In this document: one piece after another, positions 24,320 to 34,449 of the stretch | Numbering within the stretch: position 1 is the stretch's first letter | Layout of the letters: every line of letters starts with the position of its first letter | Assembly: GCA_029237695.1 (NCBI GenBank) | Contig: CM055265.1 | Location: 215,652,506 to 215,716,505 of the forward strand | DNA length: 64,000 bases | Direction: 5' to 3' | Origin: Conchocele bisecta | Lineage: Eukaryota > Mollusca > Bivalvia > Lucinida > Thyasiridae | Notes under the pieces: model-generated | What the model was told of the DNA's origin: nothing | What the model saw: the letters and a program-made list of their open reading frames with translations, nothing else | Databases searched by the model: none | Translations under genes and position numbers: made by a program

Positions 24320-24545
24320 GCAGATCAGCAACTAATTCTACCAGCTCTAGTCTACCACGTTCACCTGTAGCCACCTGACAGCGTAGTTGCTTATGTCTAC
24401 AAAGAGTTTGGGCACTAACGAATTTACAAGGGCATCTGGGGCATTGAAATTGCGGGGGGACACAAGGAATTTTTCTACGTCTCGCTAGATGCCTTCGTAG
24501 ATAGTCTTTACGCGTAAACGTCTTACAACAAGTCTCACACTCCAT
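24258..24545 (-). CDS. C2H2 zinc-finger / coiled-coil protein of the Polinton
   Basis: A 95-aa intact frame. Residues 3-22 form a C2H2 finger (C-E-T-C...F...L...H-L-A-R-R-R), with the terminal ligand region unusual: the His is followed by a basic RRRK run and no close second His. A second finger near residues 34-56 has CPRCPCKF...LCRHKQLRC. Residues about 68-92 are Leu/Glu-rich (LVADLRNKLAILEEKNGVLE) and predict a short coiled coil, so a dimer is likely. It faces away from the polymerase ORFs and shares a 116-bp intergenic promoter with them. Its last 20 or so codons lie inside the TIR. A regulatory or end-binding role is plausible but inferred only. The frame is undamaged, unlike most of the element. 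Confidence 0.75.
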   Translation of the reverse strand: MECETCCKTFTRKDYLRRHLARRRKIPCVPPQFQCPRCPCKFVSAQTLCRHKQLRCQVATGERGRLELVELVADLRNKLAILEEKNGVLEYKLSH

Positions 24546-24661
24546 TATATATGTATATGTATATGTTTATATTCAATTGGAAGTGAAAAAAAACATAATG
24601 TTTTCAAGACTAATTGAACAGATAAATTTCATAGGTTATACAAAAGTATATTACAGAAAAT
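24546..24661. promoter_or_regulatory. Divergent promoter region at the left end
   Basis: An AT-rich 116-bp gap between divergent ATGs, with a TATATGTATATGTATATG tract next to the zinc-finger start. AATTGAACAGATAAATTT at 24,612-24,629 begins a 29-bp block that recurs with one mismatch upstream of the right-end gene (41,955-41,983 on minus). Confidence 0.6.
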
Positions 24662-25324
24662 ATGATAACGTCAGAAATAGAAAGTTTGAGAAGAGAAGCC
24701 GAATCTCTAGGGATTACTTATAGTAAACGGTTGAGAGTTAGGGGGTTGACAAAGCTGATAAACTCCACAAAGAATGAGGCGTTTATGAAGCGGTTTACCC
24801 GCGTCCACAAACGAGGAGCCTTTAAAGACCTCTCACTAGCGGAGGAAGTTGGTAACAGAATTCAAAAAGAAAGTATTGCGGAGCTAAGGGCTAGTGTAAT
24901 TAATTCTAAAGAATTACCTTCAAGCACCAATAATTTGAGACGCCCAATACAAAATAATAAGAAGAACAAATCTATCGTTCGCGCTATAGTGGAAAAAGGT
25001 GAAGAAATATTGGGGGCTCACGATGAAAAATTGGAAAAGGTAGAAAATGGAAGACGGGTAGTTACATTATCCTTTCGTAAAAACATTGACATCAACGAGT
25101 CCGAACGCATGTCCGATAAACTCGCTCCGTATCTAACAACAAATTTTTATTTGAGATATTCATATTCTTACAAGCTAGAACATATGGTGGAGGAAACTAA
25201 AAATGGAAAACCTAAAACTATAATATTTCACAAAAATCTCGGTGGTAGCGAACCACTATCATCAATGAAAACCGTTAAAAAATGGCTGTCAGATAAGGAG
25301 CAAACAACGAATAATGTCCGATAA
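24662..25324 (+). CDS. 220-aa basic Polinton protein upstream of PolB, possibly its N-terminal part
   Basis: An intact frame starting MITSEIESLRREAESLGITY. The first 45 residues look like a SAP/Rho-N-type helix pair (L...A..LGI...R.R..GL..LI), a common DNA-binding fold. The rest is Lys/Arg-rich and unrecognised, with a predicted beta-rich part near residues 130-185 (VVTLSFRKNIDI, NFYLRYSYSYKLE). It ends at TAA 25,322-25,324. A second frame opens at ATG 25,314 inside ATGTCCGATAA and runs into the polymerase. Either these are two overlapping cistrons, or they are one polymerase ORF with a single frameshift. Family polymerases often carry a long, poorly conserved N-terminal region, which favours the second reading. 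Confidence 0.65.
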   Translation: MITSEIESLRREAESLGITYSKRLRVRGLTKLINSTKNEAFMKRFTRVHKRGAFKDLSLAEEVGNRIQKESIAELRASVINSKELPSSTNNLRRPIQNNKKNKSIVRAIVEKGEEILGAHDEKLEKVENGRRVVTLSFRKNIDINESERMSDKLAPYLTTNFYLRYSYSYKLEHMVEETKNGKPKTIIFHKNLGGSEPLSSMKTVKKWLSDKEQTTNNVR

Positions 25325-28300
25325 AATAGACAGACCAAATACAAAGTGGAAGTTTGTAAGATGGGTAGAGGTTTTTGTAAAGCTAATACAGGGTAGTAGG
25401 GGAATAGATTTGGGACTACAATCCAAAGAAGCAGCAGGAGGAGAACTTCCAGAATAGTTGAGGAATAGAAAAGGTATGTATTCTTTAGATAAGTATAATG
25501 ACGATCTTTGTCTGTTCAGGTGTCTAGCTATGCATATGACAGATAAAAGACCCGACAGATGTACAGAAAAAGCGGAAGAACTTAGTAAGCAATATTTCGG
25601 TAGTAATGTGGTTTCACCAATTCCTTTTTCAGATCTGAAAAAGGTTGAAGAGTTTTTTAAAATCGGTATAGAAGTATATCAACCCACCGAATGTAATGTA
25701 TGGTGGTTGAAAAAGGTACCAGCGCACTATAATGAAATAGGTAATAAACCAATGACAATAGGACTGTTTAATAATCACGCATTTCTGATAAAAAACCTTA
25801 AAAACCTATCTAAAATTTACGCCTGCAATAATTGCAAACAGAAATTCACGAAAGCGAGTAATATGAAGAGACACGGACCAACATGTATGAGAGGTGAGAC
25901 AAAAGTAATATGCGATGGTAATTATTTAGAGCACCCGCGTTCGTCGTTCGAGAAAGCGTTCTACCCAAAAGGTTCTAACAGTTATGGCGCGATCGATTGG
26001 ATGTACTCGTGGAAAAGAAAAGCGGGAGGGAATTTACATTCACCACGAACAGTGTGGACACGGAGGTGAAAGATGGATTTTAGGAGCTCCGGTAGATGGA
26101 TACTGTCCAGAAACCAATACCGTATATCAATATCACGGCTGTTACTGGCACGGTGTGAGATTCATGCAAAGCATAAAAAAGAAGAACGCGCATCCACAAT
26201 GAGAAGAGATAAAGTTATTAGAAAAAGCAAAGAATTCAACCTATAGTAGTTATGTGGGAATGCGAATTTCAAAGAACGGGTAAAGACATAAAGATCGGTT
26301 GCGACACTACTCTTTATCCATATCAGATAGTATACGATGAGGCGTATCTCCAGTCAGAAGTTGAAACTACCGGTAATAGTTTAGAGTACGAAGCTGAGCA
26401 CGTTCCGGTAAGCGTTAGTATAGGAGATCATTTATCAGGAACAGTAACTCATATTTGTGATAAAGATCCCGCAAAACTTATAGAAAAATTCGTAGAAGAT
26501 TTGAAAGTCAGGGGAAAAGCTATAAGAGAAGAAGTGTGGTCAAGATATAGGTTTAATATAGAACATTTACGTAAAAACCAAATCGCCAAGATCAAACAGT
26601 GGATAGAGCAAGTACCGGTTATAGGTTTTAACAGCAGTAAGTACGATATAAACTTAATAAAGAAATACCTAGTAGGCGAACTGGCATCAACAACAAAGAA
26701 AGTAATGGTCGGAAAACGTGCAAACGCAACAATATTTCTATTTACTCCAGAATTTAGATTTCTTGATGTAATACTTTATCTAGGACCTGGTGTAAGTTAC
26801 GATAGTTGGATAAAAGCCTACGAATGCAAAGGACAGAAATCTTTCTTTCCTTATGAGTGGTTCGATTCTCCAGACAAACTGGATTACCCAGGACTACCGG
26901 ATATAGAGAATTGGTATTCCAACTATCTGGGAAAATGTTAATAGATGAAACAGAATTAAGTAAATGTCGTAGAATTTTCGAAGAAAATAATATGAAAACT
27001 TTCAGAGATTGGTTGAAATATTATAACGATTTAGATGTAGCACCGTTCCTAGAACGGTGGAAAAAATGTGTGAATTTTATAAACACAGAGGTGTGGATAT
27101 TTTCAAAGATGCGGTAACACTACCTGGAGTAGCTATACAATATTTATTGAGAGGAACCATTAAAGAACAAAAATCTTCAAAGACGATTATACCGGAGGAT
27201 GCTCTATATGACACCAAAAGAAGTAACATACGTAAATTGATGAAGGACGCTTATCGTTGGGCGGTCTTCAAAGTTCTTACACGATATGCAGAAGCTGGTT
27301 TGTTTAAATATGAGCATCATTTGGATCAAATGATATTACAAACTTTGCAAGGTGTTTTGGGGGTACGTTGCAAAGCGTTATAATTTATTACGTTTTTAAA
27401 TTAGAGAGTGCCGTTGTGGGAGAGAAACTATACACCATTATAGATACCCCACATAACCCTAAATTTTATTAAAAAGTTTTGTAAAAGAGTGTTTTATTGG
27501 AGACTGGTTTGGGTTTGCGGAGGTGGATATAGAAGTTCCACCACAACTTAAAACAGAAGTTTTTCTGAAATGTCCCCCAATATTTATAAACAGAAGAAGT
27601 AGAGGTTGTATGAAGTTCCCACACACATGTTTAAATTATTTGGATGATACTGGAAGAACTAGAGGAAAATGGAAGAAATTTGGTGGGATCTATGACCGCC
27701 ACTAAAGTATTGCTGTACGCGCCACTGTTGAATGGTATTTAAAACACGGCTAGAAATAACTGGAGTTCAATCGTGTTATAGATTTATTATTAGCGGGGAA
27801 AACCATTCGAATGTTTCGCAAAAAGAAGTTACAGCCGCAAGACGAACTGGCGATGTTGAGACCAAATAAAGAAACCGATGTAGCGACATAATGAAATTAT
27901 AGGGAAACTCGTGTTGTGGAAAAATGATTAGAGGCAACGGAGAGAGATAGAAGAATTTAAATACGGACATTTACACCAAAACGAAACCTGTGTGACAAAG
28001 CCTAAGATCTGCAGTCTTTGACGATTTGAAGAGATAGGAGATGCGGTACGAAAATATCTTCAAGAAAACCCAGGTGTGCGGTAAAGAGACCATTCCATTT
28101 GTGGATTAAGCGTTTTATCAACTAGCTAAATTTGAGAGAATGTTGGAATTTTACTCACGAATTTCTAGTAAATATGTAAAACGAGAAGACTTTTTGAATT
28201 AATACAGATGGATACATATGGTCTGTTTATAGGAGTTAGTGGAAATAGATAGAGGAATTGGATTGACCTCCTAACATTATAGAGAGTTTGAAAAAGAAAA

Positions 28301-28725
28301 AAAAAATAAATGGTTGGCTTGGGATAAATGGAGCGAAAGAGAGCCAGACTTTTCAAAATGGAATTTAGAGGGGAATAGGGCGATAGCGTTATTAGTAAGT
28401 GTTATTTCGTTTGAAAAAATTTAATTTCACCTAAGATAATTTGGAACAAATTAAAAAATTAATAAATAACTCTGCGAAAGGAATGTCCAAGAGAAAATAA
28501 CAATTTTAAATTGGGATAGATTAAACGAGGACTAAGTTAAACATACAGAAGATGGAAAACACATTTTTATAGATGTAGCACAAAAATAGAGGATTTTTTA
28601 AAATGAAAGACGGCGTTTATGAAAACGTACTGTCAAACAAAAAATAGGACTCTCGGGCTATACTACGATAAAAAAGACGCGTAGTTACCAGACGGGAATA
28701 CATACAGAAAAACTCTATTGATTTA
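25314..28725 (+). pseudogene. polB: Protein-primed family-B DNA polymerase (Polinton PolB), disrupted
   Basis: In order: W-V-E-V-F-V-K-L-I-Q-G-S-R (25,359-25,400), an in-frame TAG at 25,455, DDLCLFRCLAMH (about 25,500), a C2H2 finger YACNNCKQKF (about 25,818), LGAPVDGYCPETN then YQYHGCYWHG (26,080-26,150), exonuclease motif IGFNSSKYDIN (about 26,620), FPYEWFDSPDKLDYPGLP (26,847-26,900), a motif A remnant near 27,360-27,385, GDWFGFAEVDIEVP (about 27,500), motif B read as KL*GNSCCGK (27,891-27,925), motif C read as QMDTYG (28,203-28,222) and LFKMEF (about 28,355). Frame changes occur near 26,020, 26,220, 26,930, 27,060 and 27,370, then repeatedly downstream. Motif C lacks the second Asp of the family D-T-D-S, and the motif A Asp is not visible. 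The total of about 1,130 codons fits the family. The role would be replication of the element from protein-primed ends. Confidence 0.93.
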
Positions 28726-28749
28726 AGTAATCGGGGGTAGGCTGGGTGC

Positions 28750-30160
28750 CAGAAGGCACCATTAAGAGTTCTTCGCGAACAAAACTAAAAAATAAAGAAG
28801 TCTCCGCGCGATGGACCATCAGTCAAATAATAGAGGACGGGTCTCATCAGGTTTGGTACATAGATCTATCTAGATGATATACATCAGAGACCACTCGGGA
28901 TCAGGGGTCGGCGGCGGCTGCCACCTTCGAGCTCTCCCCGGTTGTAGAGGTTACGGACGTCAATATCTGATGGGGGAAGCCGGCTGCTCCTCTAAACCAA
29001 ACGGGTGCCCGCGCGATGACGGAGACGGGCTCGCTCGTCACCCTTTTAACTTGATAGATCTACAGGGCTTCTTACCTATCAATCTGGTCACCTTCCGTTC
29101 AGTGCGGAGACCAAGGCGGGCGTCAGGCCACCCACTCGGGCGGATCGTGAATGGGGGGTCACAAAGGTTTCTTTGGGTATTGGTGGCTTCCGACAACAGT
29201 CTCTCAGCCAGGGTTCGATTGATGCGTTTCCATGGAGCCCCTGGTCCCCGGTGGATGTGGAGCGGCTCGCGTCTCGTAGAAACTTTATGCTTAGACAATA
29301 GATGAGAGGGACCGCGCCCATGAACCTCGCGGCCTGGGATCGACCTGGAGAAGGATTCGGCCATTTGAGAGGACTCCTCATTTATCTTCGGGAAAGAGCC
29401 TCGGCCACTTTCCTTAGACGCTTTGGGCCCAACGGCTCAGCCCCCTTATAAACGACCTCGCTACGTCAAACGATTGTCAGTGCGTACTTGTACGTTTTGC
29501 GGACGACTGGCGAGCGTGAGGGAGAATCAGGATGAACCGCTTGGTGATACTTGGTTCCGTGCCCGGCACGTCGAATTTCGGGCGCGGAATATTGGGAGGC
29601 GCGGGTAAATAGATCTGGCCAGATGGCTGTACTTGGAGCCTTCTTGACAGCGTTTTCTGAAACTTGGTTCGCCGCCGCGAGGTTCTTGATGGGCCGCGAG
29701 TCCCTTCCAGTAGCCGCGTGGGCTATAGTATGTATTCGGACAGCTTGCGGCGTGTTTAGTTTGGTATCAAGTTTTGCGCGTGTTCATCGTATGCGAGTAT
29801 TCTAATATATGGGACAGCTCCAACATGCCCTCGCCAGTTGTGGTAGTTAAACTGCGTCGTTAATAATAAACACTTGTTGGAAGTTTCGCTGCAGCCACCA
29901 TCGCGTTTGGGTTGGAACAGGAGTAGGGGGAATCTAATTTCATCCAATCTCGATTGGGAATCCAAGCCCAGGGATTGGTGGAGGGAATCTAACCCACCGC
30001 TTTTGCGAAAAAGGGTGGCCCGCTTTTTGTCCTCAGCGCCCACGTTCGAGGACAATCTCGGGCCAGACGGAATTCATTCTCTTTTGCACCAGGATAAACG
30101 ATGTTTTTGGCTGTGTAGGACTACATCGATCATAGCTGTCATAAAGTTCGTCAAACTAAC
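28750..30160 (-). pseudogene. RVE (retroviral-type) integrase of the Polinton, disrupted
   Basis: Read on minus: a weak N-terminal region (29,600-30,150, with N-L-A-A-A-N-Q-V-S-E-N-A-V), then KTYKYALTIV at about 29,470-29,500. That is the strand carrying the first catalytic Asp. The GAC follows one extra T, so the reading frame breaks exactly there. Next come AEPL...VAEAL, SPLKWP and RFMGAV (29,330-29,381), then WKRINRTLAERL (29,201-29,236), then KVTRLIGKKP (about 29,067-29,095), and a C-terminal SH3-like tail with DETRPLLYYL-type sequence in shifted frames to about 28,760. The third catalytic residue, normally Glu two residues before the F/I-N-R-T, reads Lys. The gene is convergent with PolB and their ends meet at about 28,725-28,750. 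It is markedly more GC-rich than PolB. The role would be strand transfer of the linear element into DNA. Confidence 0.88.
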
Positions 30161-30229
30161 ATCAGTTCTATTATATATTTTTTTATAAAAAAAAATTGTT
30201 TTAATTAATTATTTAAAATCCGATTGCAT

Positions 30230-32038
30230 ATAATAGCGGACGAGACCCAACCACACCCATTCCCTCGACGATGAACGCGATCTCTGCGGTCTTTTTGGGC
30301 ATCGGACGGTACATAGAAGAAATTGAAAGTGGGGTCGGGGATCAATTTTGGATCGAGGAACACTTTTGTGTGGATATGCCAGCGCGTTCTCGCGGTTGGC
30401 TTCATCAACGTTCTGAAAGTTGCGCGGCGTGTGGATGTTCGCGGCTGAAGCTATTCGTTGACCAGGCAGATGGGCGTTCTTTTTTTCGACCACGCTTCCT
30501 TTGCGCTATTGAGTTGGTTCTACCAGGCTAAATCATGACGCTTACGCTCCTCATCCACGTTTCGTAGCGTTCATTTTAGAGAATTGAAAAGTTGCTTCGA
30601 CTGAAACGCCAATGCGTGTACAAGCGCACCACTACTATATACTGCGATTTTGAAGCATTTATTTCCATATATTTACTGGTAGAATTCCTAGCTTTACTAG
30701 ATTATTCAGGGTCCAAAACTGCGGCCGCTACATCTAAGGTCGCGAGCCCTACGTCCTCTCACAGTAAAGTCCAATTTGGGAGCGGTTTCCTCCTAGGGCA
30801 TCTTTGATAGTCGAGCATACCGATACGGAACCCGATATCACACGCGTGATAAGCGCATTCACTAACATTTTACCTCTTGTTCAGCCAGGTTGTGATATTT
30901 ATTGCTATAAATTAGGGGGTCGGGGGCGGAATCAATGTTTATATGGGGCGCGATCCAAATTCAACATTGTTGATGATTGGTGGTTTTAGTAACTTTCTTA
31001 TGATAACACTGGCTGGTTGTTTTTTCGGGGTATTTCCACAACGCACAGGGCACCAACAATGCAGACTACCCACCAACAAACCAACGCAAATTCGGTGAAA
31101 TGGAGGGTTCAGTCAAAATCCAAAGGGGTTGGTATTATTGGGTGACAAATTCAAAGAATTGTGGGGTGTGCTGCTATTTCGTGAATTTGGGGTGAAGTTT
31201 GAAACCCGATTGTTGCTCTGTCTTCAGATGTTTTGCTGTCTCTCCGTCCCCGATTGCAACGACTGTTTAGCCTCTCGAAGCTCGGCGAGTATTTTTCTTG
31301 TTTAACTTTTGGGTGGCCAGCCGCCCGCCCGCCCAGCTGCCGGTCTTTTGGATTTTTTATATGCGGTATGTCATCCAGTGGCGGAGTAACACTCTGGTTC
31401 GATTGTGTTGGAGCATCGGGTTAACTTCCGTCTCTAGCGTGGGGGTGTCTTGTGTTCATCATTTTCAGGGCTATATAGTTGTGGGCATATAAGTCCAAAT
31501 TGACAGTTGTTTAACCGTGGTCAACGCGGTGGGGTTTGTTTCAGTGGAGCTAGTACATTCCAAACTTATGATAAATTGAGCAGCATGCGTTTTCTAAGAG
31601 TGTGTCCTATAAAAGGGTCAGTCTCTAGATCGGGAATCAAACCCTGCGGTGTTTGGTATAGGGAGAAGTCTACTACGGCAGTAGTGGTAGCGTACAAAAT
31701 GAATAGCCGCCGATCCAAGAGGTTTTGTTCTTCTTGCTCCCAATTTGGTTCGTATCGCGCATTAATGTTATCAATCTCAGATTCTGACATCTTATCCACC
31801 TGACAAATGAGAGACGCCTACCGAGATAATGCTCCGATTGTCCCCAGCAACCAGCGCAGTGACGCTCTCGTCGCGCCGCATTTTCATTCGGAGTCGTTGC
31901 CACCCAAACCCAATACCAACTCCGTTGGAGTTTGGAGTTGATCCGATTGCTCTGTCGGAAGTTGATGTTTTCATTATCTTTGTGAGCAGTCGGAGTTGAG
32001 GTTTTTCCCATTAGCTGTCGAGAGGAAGTTTGTCGCAT
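30230..32038 (-). pseudogene. Unrecognised Polinton gene block, about 600 codons, disrupted
   Basis: The block lies between two AT-rich spacers, and the best frames are on minus. It begins with an ATG at 32,038 just inside the spacer (MRQTSSRQLMGKTSTPTAHK), shifts frame, and continues with MSESEIDNINARYEPNWEQE from about 31,790 and LYQTPQGLIPDLETD. Near the 3' end are NVDEANRENALAYPHKSV and KIDPRPHFQF (30,300-30,420). The length would suit a major virion protein or packaging ATPase, but I see no Walker A and no motif I can name. Many frame changes and stops lie between the readable pieces. Confidence 0.35.
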
Positions 32039-32039
32039 T

Positions 32040-32345
32040 CTTTTTTTTCAAAAATTAGTAATTTTAATAATTCTACAAGTCTCATCACTTGAACATATTG
32101 CCAAGCGCACCACCCGAATACTTATGTCCCATTATGCTCGCAACAAAAGCTCGCAGCGGAGTAGAAATATTGTAACTTGTTAACCATTGTTCAGTATTTG
32201 TTCAGCATTGTTCAGCATTGTTCAGCAATTGCTAAGCATTGTTCAGCAATTGCTAGCATAGTTATGCATTGCAATAGCTTATTAATTTGTAATTTTCCTA
32301 ATTTTATAATTTTCTTTAAAATTAATTATTAATTAATTTGATAAC
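32040..32345. promoter_or_regulatory. AT-rich spacer with TTGTTCAGCA tandem motif
   Basis: At about 32,180-32,262 the core ATTGTTCAGCA is repeated about six times at 11-20 base spacing, partly as TTGTTCAGCAATTGCTA. It is followed by a long A/T tract with several TTAATTAAT runs. It separates two minus-strand gene blocks, so it may hold a promoter or a repeated binding site. Confidence 0.5.
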
Positions 32346-32956
32346 ATTTATAAAAGCAGTTGGTTGATCAGTCTTTAGCAGAAAGCTTGGCGTGCTTAAG
32401 TTTCGGAACGCATCTGTCGAACCTCCAGGCGCTCCTCGGGCGTTGGATAACGTCATTCCTCTCGAAAGACAGTCCATCGAATGAGTCCTGGGTCCTGCAG
32501 TGAATAGAGGGCGACCCATTTGTTTGCTCGCGCAGATCCGTTGGGAGCCGTTTGTACTTATGAGTGGTATCCTACGCTTGTCTAGCATGGCGGCCAGGAG
32601 GAGGAAAATGCCGAGCTCAGTAGAGATGTCCTGTTTTGGTCATCGCCGCTTGGGCGAAGAAGCAATTCGTCATTCCATACAGGGTGGACTCACCATGGGA
32701 ATCTATTGGTATAAACCACGCAACCATGTGAGCCTATCCACCGGGGTCACTAACGTATACCTCAGTGTCGGTCCATATCCATAACGGGCGCCGCTGTAAG
32801 GTTTCGTGTGCGCACAGTGGGACACTGGATCACTATGTGGACGAAAGGCATCGCGGTAGGGGATCTCCTCGAGCAAGTCGAGGGGGATGAAAACCGTTTT
32901 TTCACTATCCTGTCTGCCCACATATTATGGCAGATGTGTGCATCTCCAATGTGAAT
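32345..32956 (-). pseudogene. Unrecognised Polinton gene block, about 200 codons
   Basis: Minus frames: a start near 32,955 (MHTSAIICGQTG), then DSEKTVFIPLDLLEEIPYRD through TLRYTLVTPVDRLTWL (32,703-32,921), and a last piece ending near 32,322 (STDAFRNLSTPSFLLKTD). The length is that of a Polinton adenain-like protease or minor capsid protein, but I cannot see the His-Asp-Cys arrangement of the protease, so no function is assigned. Confidence 0.35.
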
Positions 32957-33059
32957 TGGTATTGATTGCTCAGATTTTTAATTTTTTCTTTTGAATTATG
33001 TATTAATAAATCGTTAGATGATTGTTTTATTAAATCAGTAGTCGCTGTGATACGTATCG

Positions 33060-34360
33060 ACCATCTTCGATGTTGAGTTGTGCGTCTTGTAATTATATAT
33101 AAGTACACGTTTCAATGGCCCGGCTCCTTTCCGCCTCTTTGGTTTTTTGGATTCGTCACTCTCACTAGCGTTCTCAACTTGTGGTCCGCTACGTGTATTT
33201 GGTCATCGTCGCTGGATCGCTTGTCTAGCCATAACGCGTATTTGGATATTCAAGAACTCCAGCGAGGGAGACGGGCGAGAGCTGCAGGTCTTTGGCAATG
33301 CGACAACCTAGGAGTGCGCTTAGTGCGGCAAAGCAACTGCTTTTCTTACTTCGTCTCCCATGCTGGTGCACGCGAAGACCTGCGATGTAGGGTTTGATTG
33401 GGGAGACTTCCCTCGATCAGTCACCTTACCTTGTGATTTTTGGGGTTATTGAATTTGTCTGTTTTTTAGCACCGAACGCGAACCGAGCATCCTCGAACAA
33501 CATCAGTATACCTTGCATCGATTTGGCGGGCGGGTCGTTGACATTAATATTCCACAAGTGTTGCGTTTGACTTTCGGCATCTTGCGATGGCGAAGAACTC
33601 GGTCGTTAAAGTATGGCCAACGCGTCCCGGCTGTACTGGGTTGCTGATCAATCGCGCGAGTTCGGGCATCTGTGACCAGTCGTACTTCAGGGAACACATT
33701 CTCGATCGTTATACGTCGATAACTGGTCGGTGGCTATGAGAACAGGCTCGTATAGTTTTGATCGTTAGTTCGTATTCTGAGGCGGGGTCAGCCCCAAAGC
33801 CTCTGATAGAAGGGCATTGTGATCTCTAGCAACTCAAAGTTTCGAAGGGTTGTAGAAGAAGGGTTGGCCGTAAGCGCCGGCAGACCGCGTTGGTCACTCG
33901 GTTGTTATCAGCCTTGTTAGACAGACCCGATTCTAAGTTTGGTTACATTCTTATTTATGCTGGTGTCAATACCCTGATAGACAGCGTTTTTCACGCTCTT
34001 GTGACGTCTTCACAGGTCCTGATAGCAATGGTAGACGTCGCTTGTCATCGAGCGACATCACCTCATTACCAGAAATCTTTTTCATTGTCTTCTTGACTTA
34101 GGGCGCGACACAGGTTGAAACTACTGTCGGTCGCGTCCGTCGACGTTTAGCGAAATAGTGAAAGCGAGGCGAACAGTACCGGGAACAATGACGTCGTGAG
34201 TTTCGAGGTTGGGGAAGCGGATAAGGTGCTGCTGAGTTCTGGTCGATCGTCGATGGGTTGTTCGTAAATAACGACACTCTGTTCTCACGCCTTTTGCCAC
34301 GAGGGGCTCACGCAGTCTGCTGTTATGGATTTGAGTTTGCGACCGTATTGACTCGAGACA
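33060..34360 (-). pseudogene. Unrecognised Polinton gene block, about 430 codons
   Basis: It lies between AT-rich spacers. The longest minus piece, MFPEVRLVTDARTRAIDQQP (33,503-33,697), sits among short fragments in other frames, and plus frames of similar length overlap. The coding strand is taken as minus by analogy with its neighbours only. No motif is recognised. Confidence 0.25.
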
Positions 34361-34449
34361 TAATTAATTTTTTCAAATTATTTTTGAAACTATTAAACCC
34401 GTATTGTTTTGTCTTTAATACATAATTAATTTTAAGAAAATTATAAATA

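Noticed and set aside
28874..29305. 143-aa plus frame inside the Polinton
   Set aside because: It lies opposite the integrase, which is clearly on minus; GC-rich DNA gives long antisense frames.
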